The notes under the pieces: model-generated
Seen by the model: only the letters and a program-made list of their open reading frames with translations
Told to the model about the DNA's origin: nothing
Database searches by the model: none
Source of the DNA: Roseiconus lacunae
Lineage (GTDB): Bacteria > Planctomycetota > Planctomycetia > Pirellulales > Pirellulaceae
Length of the DNA stretch: 64,000 nt
Reading direction: 5' to 3'
NCBI RefSeq assembly: GCF_008312935.1
Contig: NZ_VSZO01000009.1
Coordinates: forward strand, 248,001-312,000
Program-made: the position numbers and the translations under genes
Part shown: positions 55,015 to 63,839 of the stretch, piece by piece
How positions within the stretch are numbered: the stretch's first letter is position 1
How the letters are laid out: each line of letters starts with the position of its first letter

Positions 55015-57085
55015 CGCTTTTCGGTCCCCTTGCCGATAGGATTGTTTCGATCGCAACTAGCCCCATGGTTGCCAAGATCAGCCACTGCCACCAACCTTGC
55101 TTTGCCTCCAATTCGACGTCACGCAGGGCTCGCTCGGCTTGAAGGTCTTGTTCGCGTAGCTCCGGTGACGACACCGTGACTCCAAGACTGCTGAATCGAT
55201 CGAGATCGATCGGAACGGTACGGCTTTCGACCGGATTCAAATTGACCGCGAGACGCACCCCGTCACTGGAATCGGTGAAACCGGGTTCGGTCAATTGAAT
55301 TTCTTCACCCGAAGTGTCACGAATTGTCTCCCCAACCAACATCGATTGTGGAACCAACATTCGGTTCGGGCCAAGCATGCCTAACATCATCGGAACAAAC
55401 TTGGTCGACAATGCGAATTGACTTTGAGTCGGCTGCCAACCGCTCCCGAGCACCCAGACATGGCCTGCCGCCGCGTCTGGTGAACTGTATTCACGATGGA
55501 TCAACAGCGGACTCTGGTTGTCTAGTCGAAGTGTGACATCGACCTCTTCCGACAGGCCACCGAGTTGCCAATGTTTCCATATTTTGATAGTCGAAAAGTC
55601 ATTGACCCCCGGTTCAGACAGAGGTGCGATCAACTTGGCACTAAAATCAACGGCGGCAATCAATCGAAACTCGTCATCATCGCCGGAAGTCACCACGAAG
55701 TCCGGACTGTTCAATAGGGTGCCAATGACATCTTTGCCGGCGGGCATCGGATCCGACTCGATGACAATCAGCAACCGCCCCCCGTTTCCGATATAGCTTT
55801 GCAGGACTTCGACGGAAACCCTCGCGATCGAACTTGCCGTAGCGATCACCAACGGAATCGATTCAGGATCAATCGCGGTTGGCAAATCGTCTCGATCGAA
55901 AACACGAAACTTGACTTCGCGTGTCGAATCGGACCACGGTAATTGTGACAGATAAAACGAAAGTGTCTCTCGTTGATCGCTCAGACGCGACTGATTGTCG
56001 GCGAGGAACATCACGGTCTGCTTCGCTTTTTCTGGCCGAATAAAGTAATGCAGATTGTCAAACGTGTCGGCATCACCGAACAGTTCAAGCGTTGCCGTCG
56101 GGTCCTTCTGCTGACCAGAGGCTGCCGGCAACGGAACGTCAAAATACCGAGTTTGTCCCGGTCCAACCTGAACGACAACGGCATCGTCGTCCTGTCCTCG
56201 ATACCGCAAGCGAAACGTCGAAGCACCCTCGTCACCTTCATCACGACTGACTTCGACACGAACGGTATCGGGCGAAACATTGACGGAATTTTCTGTTCCA
56301 ATTTGTACCTGTCGCGGAATCATACGCAGGGTTGCGTTCCCCCAGGCATTTGACTTCACGACGCGCGTTTCCAGCCAGACATCGTCAGGCCAGTCGTAAC
56401 CTTGGAGTGATTCTATTTTTGCCCCCGTTTGCAGGTCGCTGATCAATACGACGCGAGTTCGGATCGCCGCTCGGCCGCTCGCCTGTTGCTCGGACGAATC
56501 ACGTTCGCCGTCGAGATCCAGCAGCGCTGCCGAATCGGCGCAAAAACGAAGCGCCTGGCCAATGTCTGTGGAAAGGTAGGACGGCTCAAGTTGATCGATC
56601 GCTTCCGATGCGGCCGCCTTTCGCATTGCTGCGTCCAACCCGGAGGACTCTCGTAACGTTAGCCGAGCTTGCGGTGTTTCGTCAAAGCTCACGACTGCGA
56701 TCAATGAATCGTCGTCGCAATCATCAATCACTTGCTGTGCGAGATCGCGGAGCCGGGTCACCATTCCATCTCGTTGCACGCTCGCACTCTGATCGATCAG
56801 CAGGATCGTCGCCTCCTGGATACCGTCGACCGATTCGGACTGAGTCGACGGTAGGAATGGGCGGGCGAAAGCAAACGCCAACATGGCGATCGCGGCACAA
56901 CGGATCAGCAACAAAGGCAGATTCTCCAGCCGACTCCGACGGGTGAGGCGTGGCGGACTAGGTTCGAGAAACATCAACGAACTGAATTCCACTTCTCCCT
57001 TAGGCTGACGCCGAATGAGGTGAAACAGTATTGGTCCCAACACTGCCAAGGCACCGAGGAAGTAAAGCGGTGTGAGGAAACTCAT
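55007..57085 (-). CDS. BatA/VWA-like membrane protein with aerotolerance-regulator N-terminus
   Basis: 692 residues from ATG 57085, sharing its A with the upstream TGA (TGATG); the TTG one codon before is rejected. The N-terminal MSFLTPLYFLGALAVLGPILFHLIRRQPKGEVEFSSLMFL is the BatA N-terminal domain with one helix ~5-24. A second helix is ~57-75. The VWA MIDAS is IDQSASV near 97. The middle ~280-560 is beta-rich with no recognised motif. A last helix (WWQWLILATMGLVAIETIL) lies near the end. BatA-like proteins partner MoxR ATPases; here MoxR and DUF58 are two genes upstream. Confidence 0.85.
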   Translation of the reverse strand: MSFLTPLYFLGALAVLGPILFHLIRRQPKGEVEFSSLMFLEPSPPRLTRRSRLENLPLLLIRCAAIAMLAFAFARPFLPSTQSESVDGIQEATILLIDQSASVQRDGMVTRLRDLAQQVIDDCDDDSLIAVVSFDETPQARLTLRESSGLDAAMRKAAASEAIDQLEPSYLSTDIGQALRFCADSAALLDLDGERDSSEQQASGRAAIRTRVVLISDLQTGAKIESLQGYDWPDDVWLETRVVKSNAWGNATLRMIPRQVQIGTENSVNVSPDTVRVEVSRDEGDEGASTFRLRYRGQDDDAVVVQVGPGQTRYFDVPLPAASGQQKDPTATLELFGDADTFDNLHYFIRPEKAKQTVMFLADNQSRLSDQRETLSFYLSQLPWSDSTREVKFRVFDRDDLPTAIDPESIPLVIATASSIARVSVEVLQSYIGNGGRLLIVIESDPMPAGKDVIGTLLNSPDFVVTSGDDDEFRLIAAVDFSAKLIAPLSEPGVNDFSTIKIWKHWQLGGLSEEVDVTLRLDNQSPLLIHREYSSPDAAAGHVWVLGSGWQPTQSQFALSTKFVPMMLGMLGPNRMLVPQSMLVGETIRDTSGEEIQLTEPGFTDSSDGVRLAVNLNPVESRTVPIDLDRFSSLGVTVSSPELREQDLQAERALRDVELEAKQGWWQWLILATMGLVAIETILSARGPKSDE

Positions 57086-58032
57086 CAACGTCTTCCTCCG
57101 CTCGTCGTTCGATTACCGGCGCCGAGTCGATTTCGCGCATCGATCAAACTTGCCAACGCACGATCCAACGGCTGATCGGTGGGCATTTCAAAATAGCCAA
57201 CACCGGACCCGGTGCACATCGCCATGATCTGCTGGCGGTGCGAGTCGAACTGCTCTTGATAGCGTTCTTTAGCAGCGTCAGGATCGACGTAAACTTGGCG
57301 ACCGGTTTCGATGTCTTGGACCATCGCCGGGGCTTTGAGTTGTAGTTCAATCTCGGCGGGATCCAAAATCCGGAGCACCACCACTTCATGTCCCCGTGCC
57401 CGCAGGGAAGCGAGCTGAGTTTGCAGCGTTTCGGGGCGGGCGAGCAAGTCGCTCATCAAAATTACCAAGCCACGCCGCGGGACAAGCGATGCGACTTGAC
57501 GAAGTGGCGCTTCGATATCGGTTCCACGACCCTCGGCGGGCTTTGACAGCTCAACAAGGATTTGATGAAAGTGCTTCGCCCCGAGCTTGGCGGGAACAAA
57601 GTCACCGATCTCGACATCGAATGTCAGAACCCCGACCGCGTCGTGCTGGGTCGTCAAAAAATACGCCAGCGTGGCAGCCACCGTGCGGGCGAATTCGATT
57701 TTACTGTACCCGGTGGAGCCATAGCTCATCGATCGGCTTTGATCGACGATCAAGTAGCACCGACGATTTGTTTCATCTTCAAATTTTTTGACGAAGTAGC
57801 GGTCACTACGGGCGTACAGCTTCCAGTCCAAGTTCCTTAAATCGTCACCGGGAACGTAAGCGCGGTATTCACTGAATTCGATCGAGCTGCCGTGCGTGGG
57901 ACTGCGATGCAGGCCTGTAAAAAAGCCCTCGACGACTGTCTTCGCACGAAGCTTCAGACTTTTGATTCGCATCAAAGCATCCGGATCGATCCCAGCCGAC
58001 GTGCGGCTGCCATCATTCGATGTTGATGTCAT
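57085..58032 (-). CDS. DUF58 protein with a VWA domain
   Basis: 315 residues from ATG 58032, overlapping moxR by 4 bases (ATGA); the frame to 58254 lies inside moxR and is discarded. Hallmark RAYVPGDDLRNLDWKLYARSDRYFVKKFEDE at ~57-87 is the DUF58 signature. The VWA MIDAS is IVDQSRSM at ~95-101; MSDLLARPE near 185 is a later VWA segment. No membrane helix, so it acts at the cytoplasmic side and probably binds the MoxR ATPase. Ends with a basic tail. Confidence 0.93.
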   Translation of the reverse strand: MTSTSNDGSRTSAGIDPDALMRIKSLKLRAKTVVEGFFTGLHRSPTHGSSIEFSEYRAYVPGDDLRNLDWKLYARSDRYFVKKFEDETNRRCYLIVDQSRSMSYGSTGYSKIEFARTVAATLAYFLTTQHDAVGVLTFDVEIGDFVPAKLGAKHFHQILVELSKPAEGRGTDIEAPLRQVASLVPRRGLVILMSDLLARPETLQTQLASLRARGHEVVVLRILDPAEIELQLKAPAMVQDIETGRQVYVDPDAAKERYQEQFDSHRQQIMAMCTGSGVGYFEMPTDQPLDRALASLIDARNRLGAGNRTTSGGRR

Positions 58033-59018
58033 GGCTTCGGCACCGTTTCGAGCAATTGATCGATGATTTTTTCGATCGTCACTCCTTCCGCCTCGGCTTT
58101 GTAAGTTGGCAAGACGCGGTGACGAAGTGTCGGATGTGCGAGTGCAACGATATCTTCGGTTTGCACATGGGCGCGACCGAACAGCAGCGCGCGAGCTTTG
58201 GCGCCAAGGACCAATGTTTGGCTGGCCCGTGTTCCGGCTCCCCAGCCGACCCATTCGTTAATAAAGTCCAAAGTCTCGGGTCTGGCGGGACGTGTCGCCT
58301 GGACCAGACGGACGGCGTACTCGGCGATCGGCTGCGCGATCGGGACGTCTCGAACGATTGACTGAAATCTTAAAACGTCTTCGCCATTGAAGAGCGGTTC
58401 GATCGGCTCGGGCTTGGTCGACGTGGTTCTCAGTACCACCGCCAGTTCGTCTTCCGGGGGCAGGTAATCGATTCGGACGTTAAACAAGAACCGGTCCAGC
58501 TGGGCTTCTGGTAACGGATAGGTGCCCTCCATCTCGATCGGGTTTTGGGTGGCCAAAACGAAAAACGGTTGTGGTAGTTCGTACCGAGTCCCGGCGGCGG
58601 TGACTTGATGTTCTTGCATCGCCTCCAACATCGCCGCTTGGGTCTTTGGCGGAGTTCGGTTGATTTCATCCGCCAAAATCACATTGGCAAACACCGGACC
58701 TTTGACGAACGACAACGCTCGATGCCCCTGATCGGTTTCCTCCAATATTTCTGTACCGACGATGTCAACGGGCATTAGGTCGGGAGTGAATTGGATGCGG
58801 CTGAAATCCAAGTGAAAGATCTGTGCGACGCTACGCACAAGAAGCGTCTTTGCCAATCCCGGTGGGCCAGTGATCAGACAGTGTCCGCCAGCGAACAAAC
58901 TGATCAACAACTGTTCGATCACATCGTGTTGTCCCACGATTGCTTTAGATAACTCGCCAACAATTCGGTCGCGTGCGTCTTGAATTTGTGTAGCAAGGTT
59001 CGGTTCGGTCAGGGTCAT
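58029..59018 (-). CDS. MoxR-family AAA+ ATPase
   Basis: 329 residues from ATG 59018 (MTLTEPNLAT), preferred to a TTG two codons upstream. Walker A GPPGLAKT at 51-58; Walker B/sensor region NVILADEINRTPPKTQAAMLEAMQE near 110-135; sensor 1 FVLATQNPIEMEGTYPLPEAQLDRF; arginine-finger region and lid with WGAGTRASQTLVLGAKARALLFGR near 265-290. MoxR ATPases remodel VWA-containing partners. It heads the coupled run moxR, DUF58, BatA-like, DUF4175-like, VWA/GAT, caspase-like. A 529-base gap with a palindrome separates it from the DUF4159 gene. Confidence 0.95.
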   Translation of the reverse strand: MTLTEPNLATQIQDARDRIVGELSKAIVGQHDVIEQLLISLFAGGHCLITGPPGLAKTLLVRSVAQIFHLDFSRIQFTPDLMPVDIVGTEILEETDQGHRALSFVKGPVFANVILADEINRTPPKTQAAMLEAMQEHQVTAAGTRYELPQPFFVLATQNPIEMEGTYPLPEAQLDRFLFNVRIDYLPPEDELAVVLRTTSTKPEPIEPLFNGEDVLRFQSIVRDVPIAQPIAEYAVRLVQATRPARPETLDFINEWVGWGAGTRASQTLVLGAKARALLFGRAHVQTEDIVALAHPTLRHRVLPTYKAEAEGVTIEKIIDQLLETVPKP

Positions 59019-59547
59019 CGGCAAGTGCTCAATCGTAAAACTAGTGCTTGATCAATGTGTGTATTGTGAGGTAGCCCGCATCCTGAAAGCTCGCTTCGTT
59101 TGTAAACCACGGCGGTTGAACGGTGGGCCGACCTAAAGCTAAACGTCCTTGCTGGTAAGCCGACGCAGCTAGCCGCGGGCCCGTTCCTGATCCGGTTTGG
59201 GTGCAATCAAATTCCCACCATTCGACTTGCCAGGACCATCGACTAGTGAGCATTGGGGTAACCTGCTGGCAAAACGGCTCTGGAATTGGAGCGGAATCGG
59301 AATTGGCGTTGGTGAACGACGCGGCACGCTCGCGATTCGGAGAATTGAGCGACAATGTCGCTCAATTTTCCAAGTTGAGAGCGGAACAAAGCGAATGACT
59401 CCTCTGGTTTGAAAATGTTTCCAGTACTTTCGGTTTGCAGCGGATCATCGGTTATACCTTTCTGATTGCGTCCTCACGGGCTCGACACACTCGTGTGATC
59501 GACAGACGGGTACAGGTTGGGCGTTCATCGAAGGTAGGCAAGTGCGG
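59019..59547. other. Intergenic region upstream of moxR
   Basis: 529 bases without a supported gene. The short frames seen, for example 59041-59355 minus, lack a start context. A TAGTGCTTGATC resembling the repeat's left end occurs at 59040-59051, with no other repeat part. The main feature is the palindrome at 59343-59367. The moxR promoter is expected here, so the eight-gene run may be two transcripts. Confidence 0.55.
59343..59367. promoter_or_regulatory. Long perfect inverted repeat upstream of moxR
   Basis: AATTGAGCGAC (59343-59353), AAT, then GTCGCTCAATT (59357-59367): 11-bp arms with a 3-base centre. It is 325 bases upstream of moxR and 180 bases past the end of the DUF4159 gene. No run of T longer than four follows on either strand, so either a terminator for the DUF4159 transcript or an operator for moxR is possible. 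Confidence 0.55.
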
Positions 59548-60387
59548 TCAGTGGGTCATCGCATAGGTGACAATATTGATTCCCATTGGATAGGCTTTTT
59601 TGACAGAGTATTCGGCGAAGTATTGGCGGTTTTCGCCTTCCCGCTCCCAACCGTCGCCGAGATCGGTGTTGTGGCAAATGAAGACCATAATCCGCTCCTG
59701 ATCATCATAAATGGCTTTGTAATGTGGCACGGTGGTATCGCTACCATCACGCGAGTATTCCCAAGACACGCCATGTCGCGCCGAGTTGATTGAAGGAACT
59801 TGTGGTTTTTCCTTCATGTCATAAACGTTATGAAAAATCTGATGCGACAGTGGCACTTCCTCGGGTTGACGGTCGGGAAAAACACGACTCAGTTCGTACG
59901 CCAAATTGTCGTACTGTGTGTCTCCCCAAAAATCATCCACCATCAAGAAACCTCCGCTGTAGCAATACTCACGCAGCGACATTACTTCGGGCTCGCTAAA
60001 CGAAAGCCCGCCGGGTTCGATCATGTAAAGAAAGGGATAGTCCCGCAAGTTTTCATCGGTCAAGTTCACGATCACAGGGTTAGGATTGACCTTGATCGTT
60101 GTCAGTTGCTGCAAGCGCAGAGAAAAATTCAAGTCACTATCGGGATAGTCCGTCGCCCATCCACCGCCACGGCCTCGTCCGGAATAGGAGTCGTAACGAA
60201 CCCGTGCAAAGGTAAACAAATCCCCCGGGAAATTCTGATCGACCTCCCAGTTAGGAACCCCATTTCGATCTTGCGAGATGTCGCGAGTGCGATAACCACC
60301 GCGCCAACGCTGAGCGAACACCCAGGCCGGCCCGCCGATCAGAAAGGCCATGCAAATAGAGATCAGGATTCGGCGTCGACTGATCAT
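59548..60387 (-). CDS. DUF4159 domain-containing secreted protein
   Basis: 279 residues from ATG 60387, overlapping the upstream gene by 4 bases (ATGA). Signal peptide ~6-25 (ILISICMAFLIGGPAWVFAQ). The DUF4159 body has FTFARVRYDSYSGRGRGGGWATDYPDSDLNFSLRLQQLT at ~54-93, a GAT-like fold: PFLYMIEPGGLSFSEPEVMSLREYCYSGGFLMVDDFWGD at ~118-155, and VFICHNTDLGDGWE. DUF4159 proteins recur with MoxR/VWA genes; no activity is known. Exported, probably to the periplasm. Confidence 0.88.
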   Translation of the reverse strand: MISRRRILISICMAFLIGGPAWVFAQRWRGGYRTRDISQDRNGVPNWEVDQNFPGDLFTFARVRYDSYSGRGRGGGWATDYPDSDLNFSLRLQQLTTIKVNPNPVIVNLTDENLRDYPFLYMIEPGGLSFSEPEVMSLREYCYSGGFLMVDDFWGDTQYDNLAYELSRVFPDRQPEEVPLSHQIFHNVYDMKEKPQVPSINSARHGVSWEYSRDGSDTTVPHYKAIYDDQERIMVFICHNTDLGDGWEREGENRQYFAEYSVKKAYPMGINIVTYAMTH

Positions 60388-63254
60388 TTCGGATCCTCTG
60401 TTTCAGTTTCGTTCTCGGCTCGCTCGTCGGCGTCATCTTCGACAACCGACTTGCCCTCGGCTTTCTTCGCCTCGCCGACAACTTCTTCCGTGTTGCTTTG
60501 CGGCATCGTGTCTGGCTTCACTGCGTCTGGCTTCTCTGCGTCTTCGGTCATGGCATCACCTGCCACGCCTTCTTCGGGCTCCGACGCGTCCGACTGTGAT
60601 GCATTTGACTGTGAAGCTTGCGAATTTGATTGATGATCGGGCCGGTCAACCTTGGGAAGAGCGAGTTGATTCAGCAATGAGAGTGCATCCCGATATCGAG
60701 GTGCTTCGAGCAAGGCATCGACGACAGCGCGTTTGGCTTGCTCGATTTCGCCTTGACTTTCGAATGCGACGGCCAACTGGTAGTCCAACCCGGCAGCGTC
60801 GATTGGGTCAAGTTCTTTCAGTGCGATGAGAGAGTCGATCGCCCGCTCGGGCTCGCCAACCTCTGTTGCCGCCCTAATTAATTCTCGATGGATTCCCGCT
60901 GCGAACGGCTGAACTTCTAAAGCCTGTTCGCCGGCGCTGAAGACGGTCCCCCACTCGTCATCTTTGGCGGCAAGCTCCATGCGTCGACGGAGGGCCGGAA
61001 GCGCGTCGGCGGACTCATTGAGGTACCTTTCCAGAATGACCTTTTCTTCACCCGCTTGGTGTAACTCTCGCCGGCACTCTGCAAGCAGTTCCAAGACGCC
61101 CCCACGTTCGCCCGTCGCCGCATCATGATCGACTAGATAATTCAAATGGTTGGCGGCGGCTTCATAGTTGCGACTCGACATTTCGTTACGAGCCATTCGC
61201 ATTCGAGCCCAGTAGTTGGCGGGATTTTCGCTGGCCCATAGATCGATCTCTTCTTGCGGGGTGCCGTCTTTGAATTCGGGCCGATCGAATGCTAACCCTG
61301 GACCGAACCCTTCGGCCCGCTGACGAGCAAACGCTCGAAAGGCGACTTCTAGTCGTTCCATCGGGTCGGTGTGTTTGGCCAGTGCGATATTGATCGGTAT
61401 TCCTTCCCCGAGCGTGTCCAGGATCGCGTTCAAAGCGTCGGTACCGTAGTTGTCAATAATGAATTCGACGACGAGCGATGACTCGTAATACGCGAACTGC
61501 AAATGTTCGGCTGACGGAGGCGCGAGGAACGCGCTGCTGAGTTTTGCGATCGGCGTGTAGTCGTCGCCCAAGATCATTTCACGATAACGCGCCGTCATCG
61601 ATTGGCCCCATCGCGGATCACGCCGGACTTCTTCATAGACCGAGATGCCCTCGCTGAGCCAACGGGGCATCCGGTTCTTGGTTTTCGTCAACGTCACGAC
61701 ATGACAAAATTCGTGCCACAGAACACTTTTCCAGTTCGACGGCCGATCCCCACCCGACGCCGGACTGTTCGCCGTGATCACATGGCCAAAACAGACCCCC
61801 AAGAAACCTTCGCCGCCGGGCAAACCAAAGGTACGAATCGCGAAGTCACTTTGCTTCGGGAAGATCTCGACGATGACCGGACGTTTGAGCTGCAAATCGT
61901 ACTTTTCACACAAGGCCTGCTTGGCTTCGTTCAAGATCTCTGCCGCGGCGGTGCCATAGACCTGGCGTTCATGCGGATCCATCCGAATCAAAATCTCACC
62001 GGGTTCGGAGAAATCTCGCGAAACTTGCCGCGCGGAACTCGCCGCTAGCGTTTCAAAACCGTCGGTTCGATCTTTCAGCGTCATCAAATTGTAAGCGACG
62101 ACGTTATAGGGATCCTGCCGGTTGACTTCATCGGCCAACTGCCAGCCGATTTCATCATCACCTAGACGCAACAAGTCCTGGGCAAGCTGGAACGTTGCGG
62201 GGACATAGTCGGCATCAAACGTCAACGATCGCCGTTGATACTCTGCACCTTCTTTGAATCGATACTTGTCGGAAAGCTTACGACCGATTAGATGATCGAC
62301 CTCAGGATTATCACCGTAGTGGCGAAGAGCTTTCTGCCGAAGTTCTTTCTCGCGGTCATAGTCGCCTTCAACGTGAGCAATGACGGCTTTTAGGGCGAAT
62401 GCCTTTTCATCTTTGGGATTCAATCGCAGCAGATGCTCGATCGTCTTCCCCGCTTGGTCGTAGAGTTCCCGATCGATTTCTTTTTCCGCTTTTAATGTCA
62501 ACGCAGGCGCATAATTGGGATTCAGCTCCAAAGCCGTTGCCAGAGCGATCGTTGCCGCCTTTGAATCCGTTGGTCCCAGAGCAACCGCCAACAGAGTTTC
62601 CAACCGAGCGTCTTGAATTTCCAATCGCTTTGCTTTCGCAATCGATTCGGCCGCGACTTTAAAATCGCCTTTATCGATCGCGAGTTCCGCCGTTGCTAAG
62701 ATCGCATCCAGGTTACCGGAATCGGATTCTAGAACCCGATCATAAAATGACTTCAAAATGATCCGAGCATCGATACCGTTGTTGGAGAAGAATCGACCGG
62801 CGGCGACCAATGTGTCGGCGGTCGCATAACGCAATTGACCGGTTTCAAGGTATCGATGGATGAATGCTTTCTCGGTTGCGACTTGGTCGGGCAAACCATT
62901 GTATCGGGCGACTTCGATGCCCAATGTGCGCAGCGGAAGACTGGTCGGATACCGCTTCAGCGCGGCTTGATACGTTTCCAAGGCTTCGGCGTATTCGCCA
63001 GAGGAGAGCTGGCACTTGATCAGCAACTCACTCCATCGGCGGTTCCATACTCCCCGTTCGACCTCTGCAGCGGCGGCTTCTTTCGCCTCATCGATCTTAC
63101 CGGTCAAGTAAAGGGCCTCGACGTCGGTGTAAGTCGCAGCCCTGACCGATTGGGCAACCATCATCCATTGGCAGACGGCGATAACGATTGCCCCGATGAC
63201 AATTCGCGGTCGCAAGCGACAAGATTTCGCAGAACGATTCAAAGACGACCTCAC
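60384..63254 (-). CDS. Secreted TPR protein with a gluzincin metalloprotease-like site
   Basis: 956 residues from GTG 63254. Signal peptide ends at ~39 (SVRA-ATYTD). Residues ~40-385 are TPR repeats (EYAEALETYQAALKRYPTSLPLRTLG; ALELNPNYAPALTLKAEKEI). At 514-518 HEFCH, with Glu535 in LSEGISVYEE, makes an HExxH...E gluzincin zinc site (Peptidase_MA-like). More TPR-like repeats run to ~860; the last ~90 residues are Ser/Asp/Glu-rich and disordered. It is the first gene of the run and is coupled to DUF4159. It could process periplasmic or envelope proteins; the substrate is unknown. Confidence 0.87.
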   Translation of the reverse strand: MRSSLNRSAKSCRLRPRIVIGAIVIAVCQWMMVAQSVRAATYTDVEALYLTGKIDEAKEAAAAEVERGVWNRRWSELLIKCQLSSGEYAEALETYQAALKRYPTSLPLRTLGIEVARYNGLPDQVATEKAFIHRYLETGQLRYATADTLVAAGRFFSNNGIDARIILKSFYDRVLESDSGNLDAILATAELAIDKGDFKVAAESIAKAKRLEIQDARLETLLAVALGPTDSKAATIALATALELNPNYAPALTLKAEKEIDRELYDQAGKTIEHLLRLNPKDEKAFALKAVIAHVEGDYDREKELRQKALRHYGDNPEVDHLIGRKLSDKYRFKEGAEYQRRSLTFDADYVPATFQLAQDLLRLGDDEIGWQLADEVNRQDPYNVVAYNLMTLKDRTDGFETLAASSARQVSRDFSEPGEILIRMDPHERQVYGTAAAEILNEAKQALCEKYDLQLKRPVIVEIFPKQSDFAIRTFGLPGGEGFLGVCFGHVITANSPASGGDRPSNWKSVLWHEFCHVVTLTKTKNRMPRWLSEGISVYEEVRRDPRWGQSMTARYREMILGDDYTPIAKLSSAFLAPPSAEHLQFAYYESSLVVEFIIDNYGTDALNAILDTLGEGIPINIALAKHTDPMERLEVAFRAFARQRAEGFGPGLAFDRPEFKDGTPQEEIDLWASENPANYWARMRMARNEMSSRNYEAAANHLNYLVDHDAATGERGGVLELLAECRRELHQAGEEKVILERYLNESADALPALRRRMELAAKDDEWGTVFSAGEQALEVQPFAAGIHRELIRAATEVGEPERAIDSLIALKELDPIDAAGLDYQLAVAFESQGEIEQAKRAVVDALLEAPRYRDALSLLNQLALPKVDRPDHQSNSQASQSNASQSDASEPEEGVAGDAMTEDAEKPDAVKPDTMPQSNTEEVVGEAKKAEGKSVVEDDADERAENETETEDPK

Positions 63255-63521
63255 CTTGTTTCGTCAGACCTCGAAGCTGCCACAGTTAGTTTTTTAGCGG
63301 ACATCACGCTTGGGCGATGTCTCCCCCCGCCAGGTCGCCCTCCGGGTCAGTGGATGACGAACGCGGCATCATCGCCCCCACTGCAATCGGTTAAACCCCG
63401 GCAGGGGACAAACGATTCGCTTAAACTGAACACCATCGATTGTAGCGAATCGACAAACAGCAGGTTGGCGGGGTATCCCGTAGGGCCCGAATTCTTCGGC
63501 AGCCCGTTTCCATCGGCAGCC
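63255..63521. other. Upstream region of the TPR gene, left of repeat copy E
   Basis: Together with the repeat copy and the bases up to 63839, this is a 585-base stretch between divergent genes. No gene is seen. Frames here translate repeat sequence. Confidence 0.6.
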
Positions 63522-63650
63522 CAGTGCTTCGTTCCGACTCGATTTTAGAATTAGCCGCATGGCGTTAGCCACTGTTTCGTTGCAATAACCGGGTCTAACG
63601 CCCGTCGGCTGATGACTCGAACGCGTATGTCAAATCGAACGAAGCACTAG
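63522..63650 (-). repeat. Dispersed ~130-bp repeat, copy E (inverted relative to the others)
   Basis: 129 bases. Read on the minus strand it starts CTAGTGCTTCGTT, holds AGTCATCAGCCGACGGGCGTT, AACAGTGGCTAACGCCATGCGGCTAAT, and ends GGAACGAAGCACTGG. The terminal inverted repeats GTGCTTCGTT/AACGAAGCAC are the best matched of all copies. One end is followed by TA and the other by TG. Confidence 0.85.
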
Positions 63651-63839
63651 CTGGCTCGGCGATACGGCCCAGTGATCTCAATCTTACTACGCCCCAGCTC
63701 CGACGTCACAAGCGTTGATGTCGCACCGAGTCGGTGGCACTCGAGCAATACGACTGCCTGCTGCGTCTGGGTTACAATCGAATGCCAACAACGAAAACAA
63801 TCGTCTTTTCGAATCGCACCGAACGGCAAGGAGTATCCG

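Noticed and set aside
59040-59051. TAGTGCTTGATC resembling the left end of the dispersed repeat
   Set aside because: No core or right end follows, so a chance match is more likely than a copy.
59041-59355. 104-residue minus-strand frame upstream of moxR
   Set aside because: No start context, low-complexity composition, and it stops at the palindrome region; treated as intergenic.
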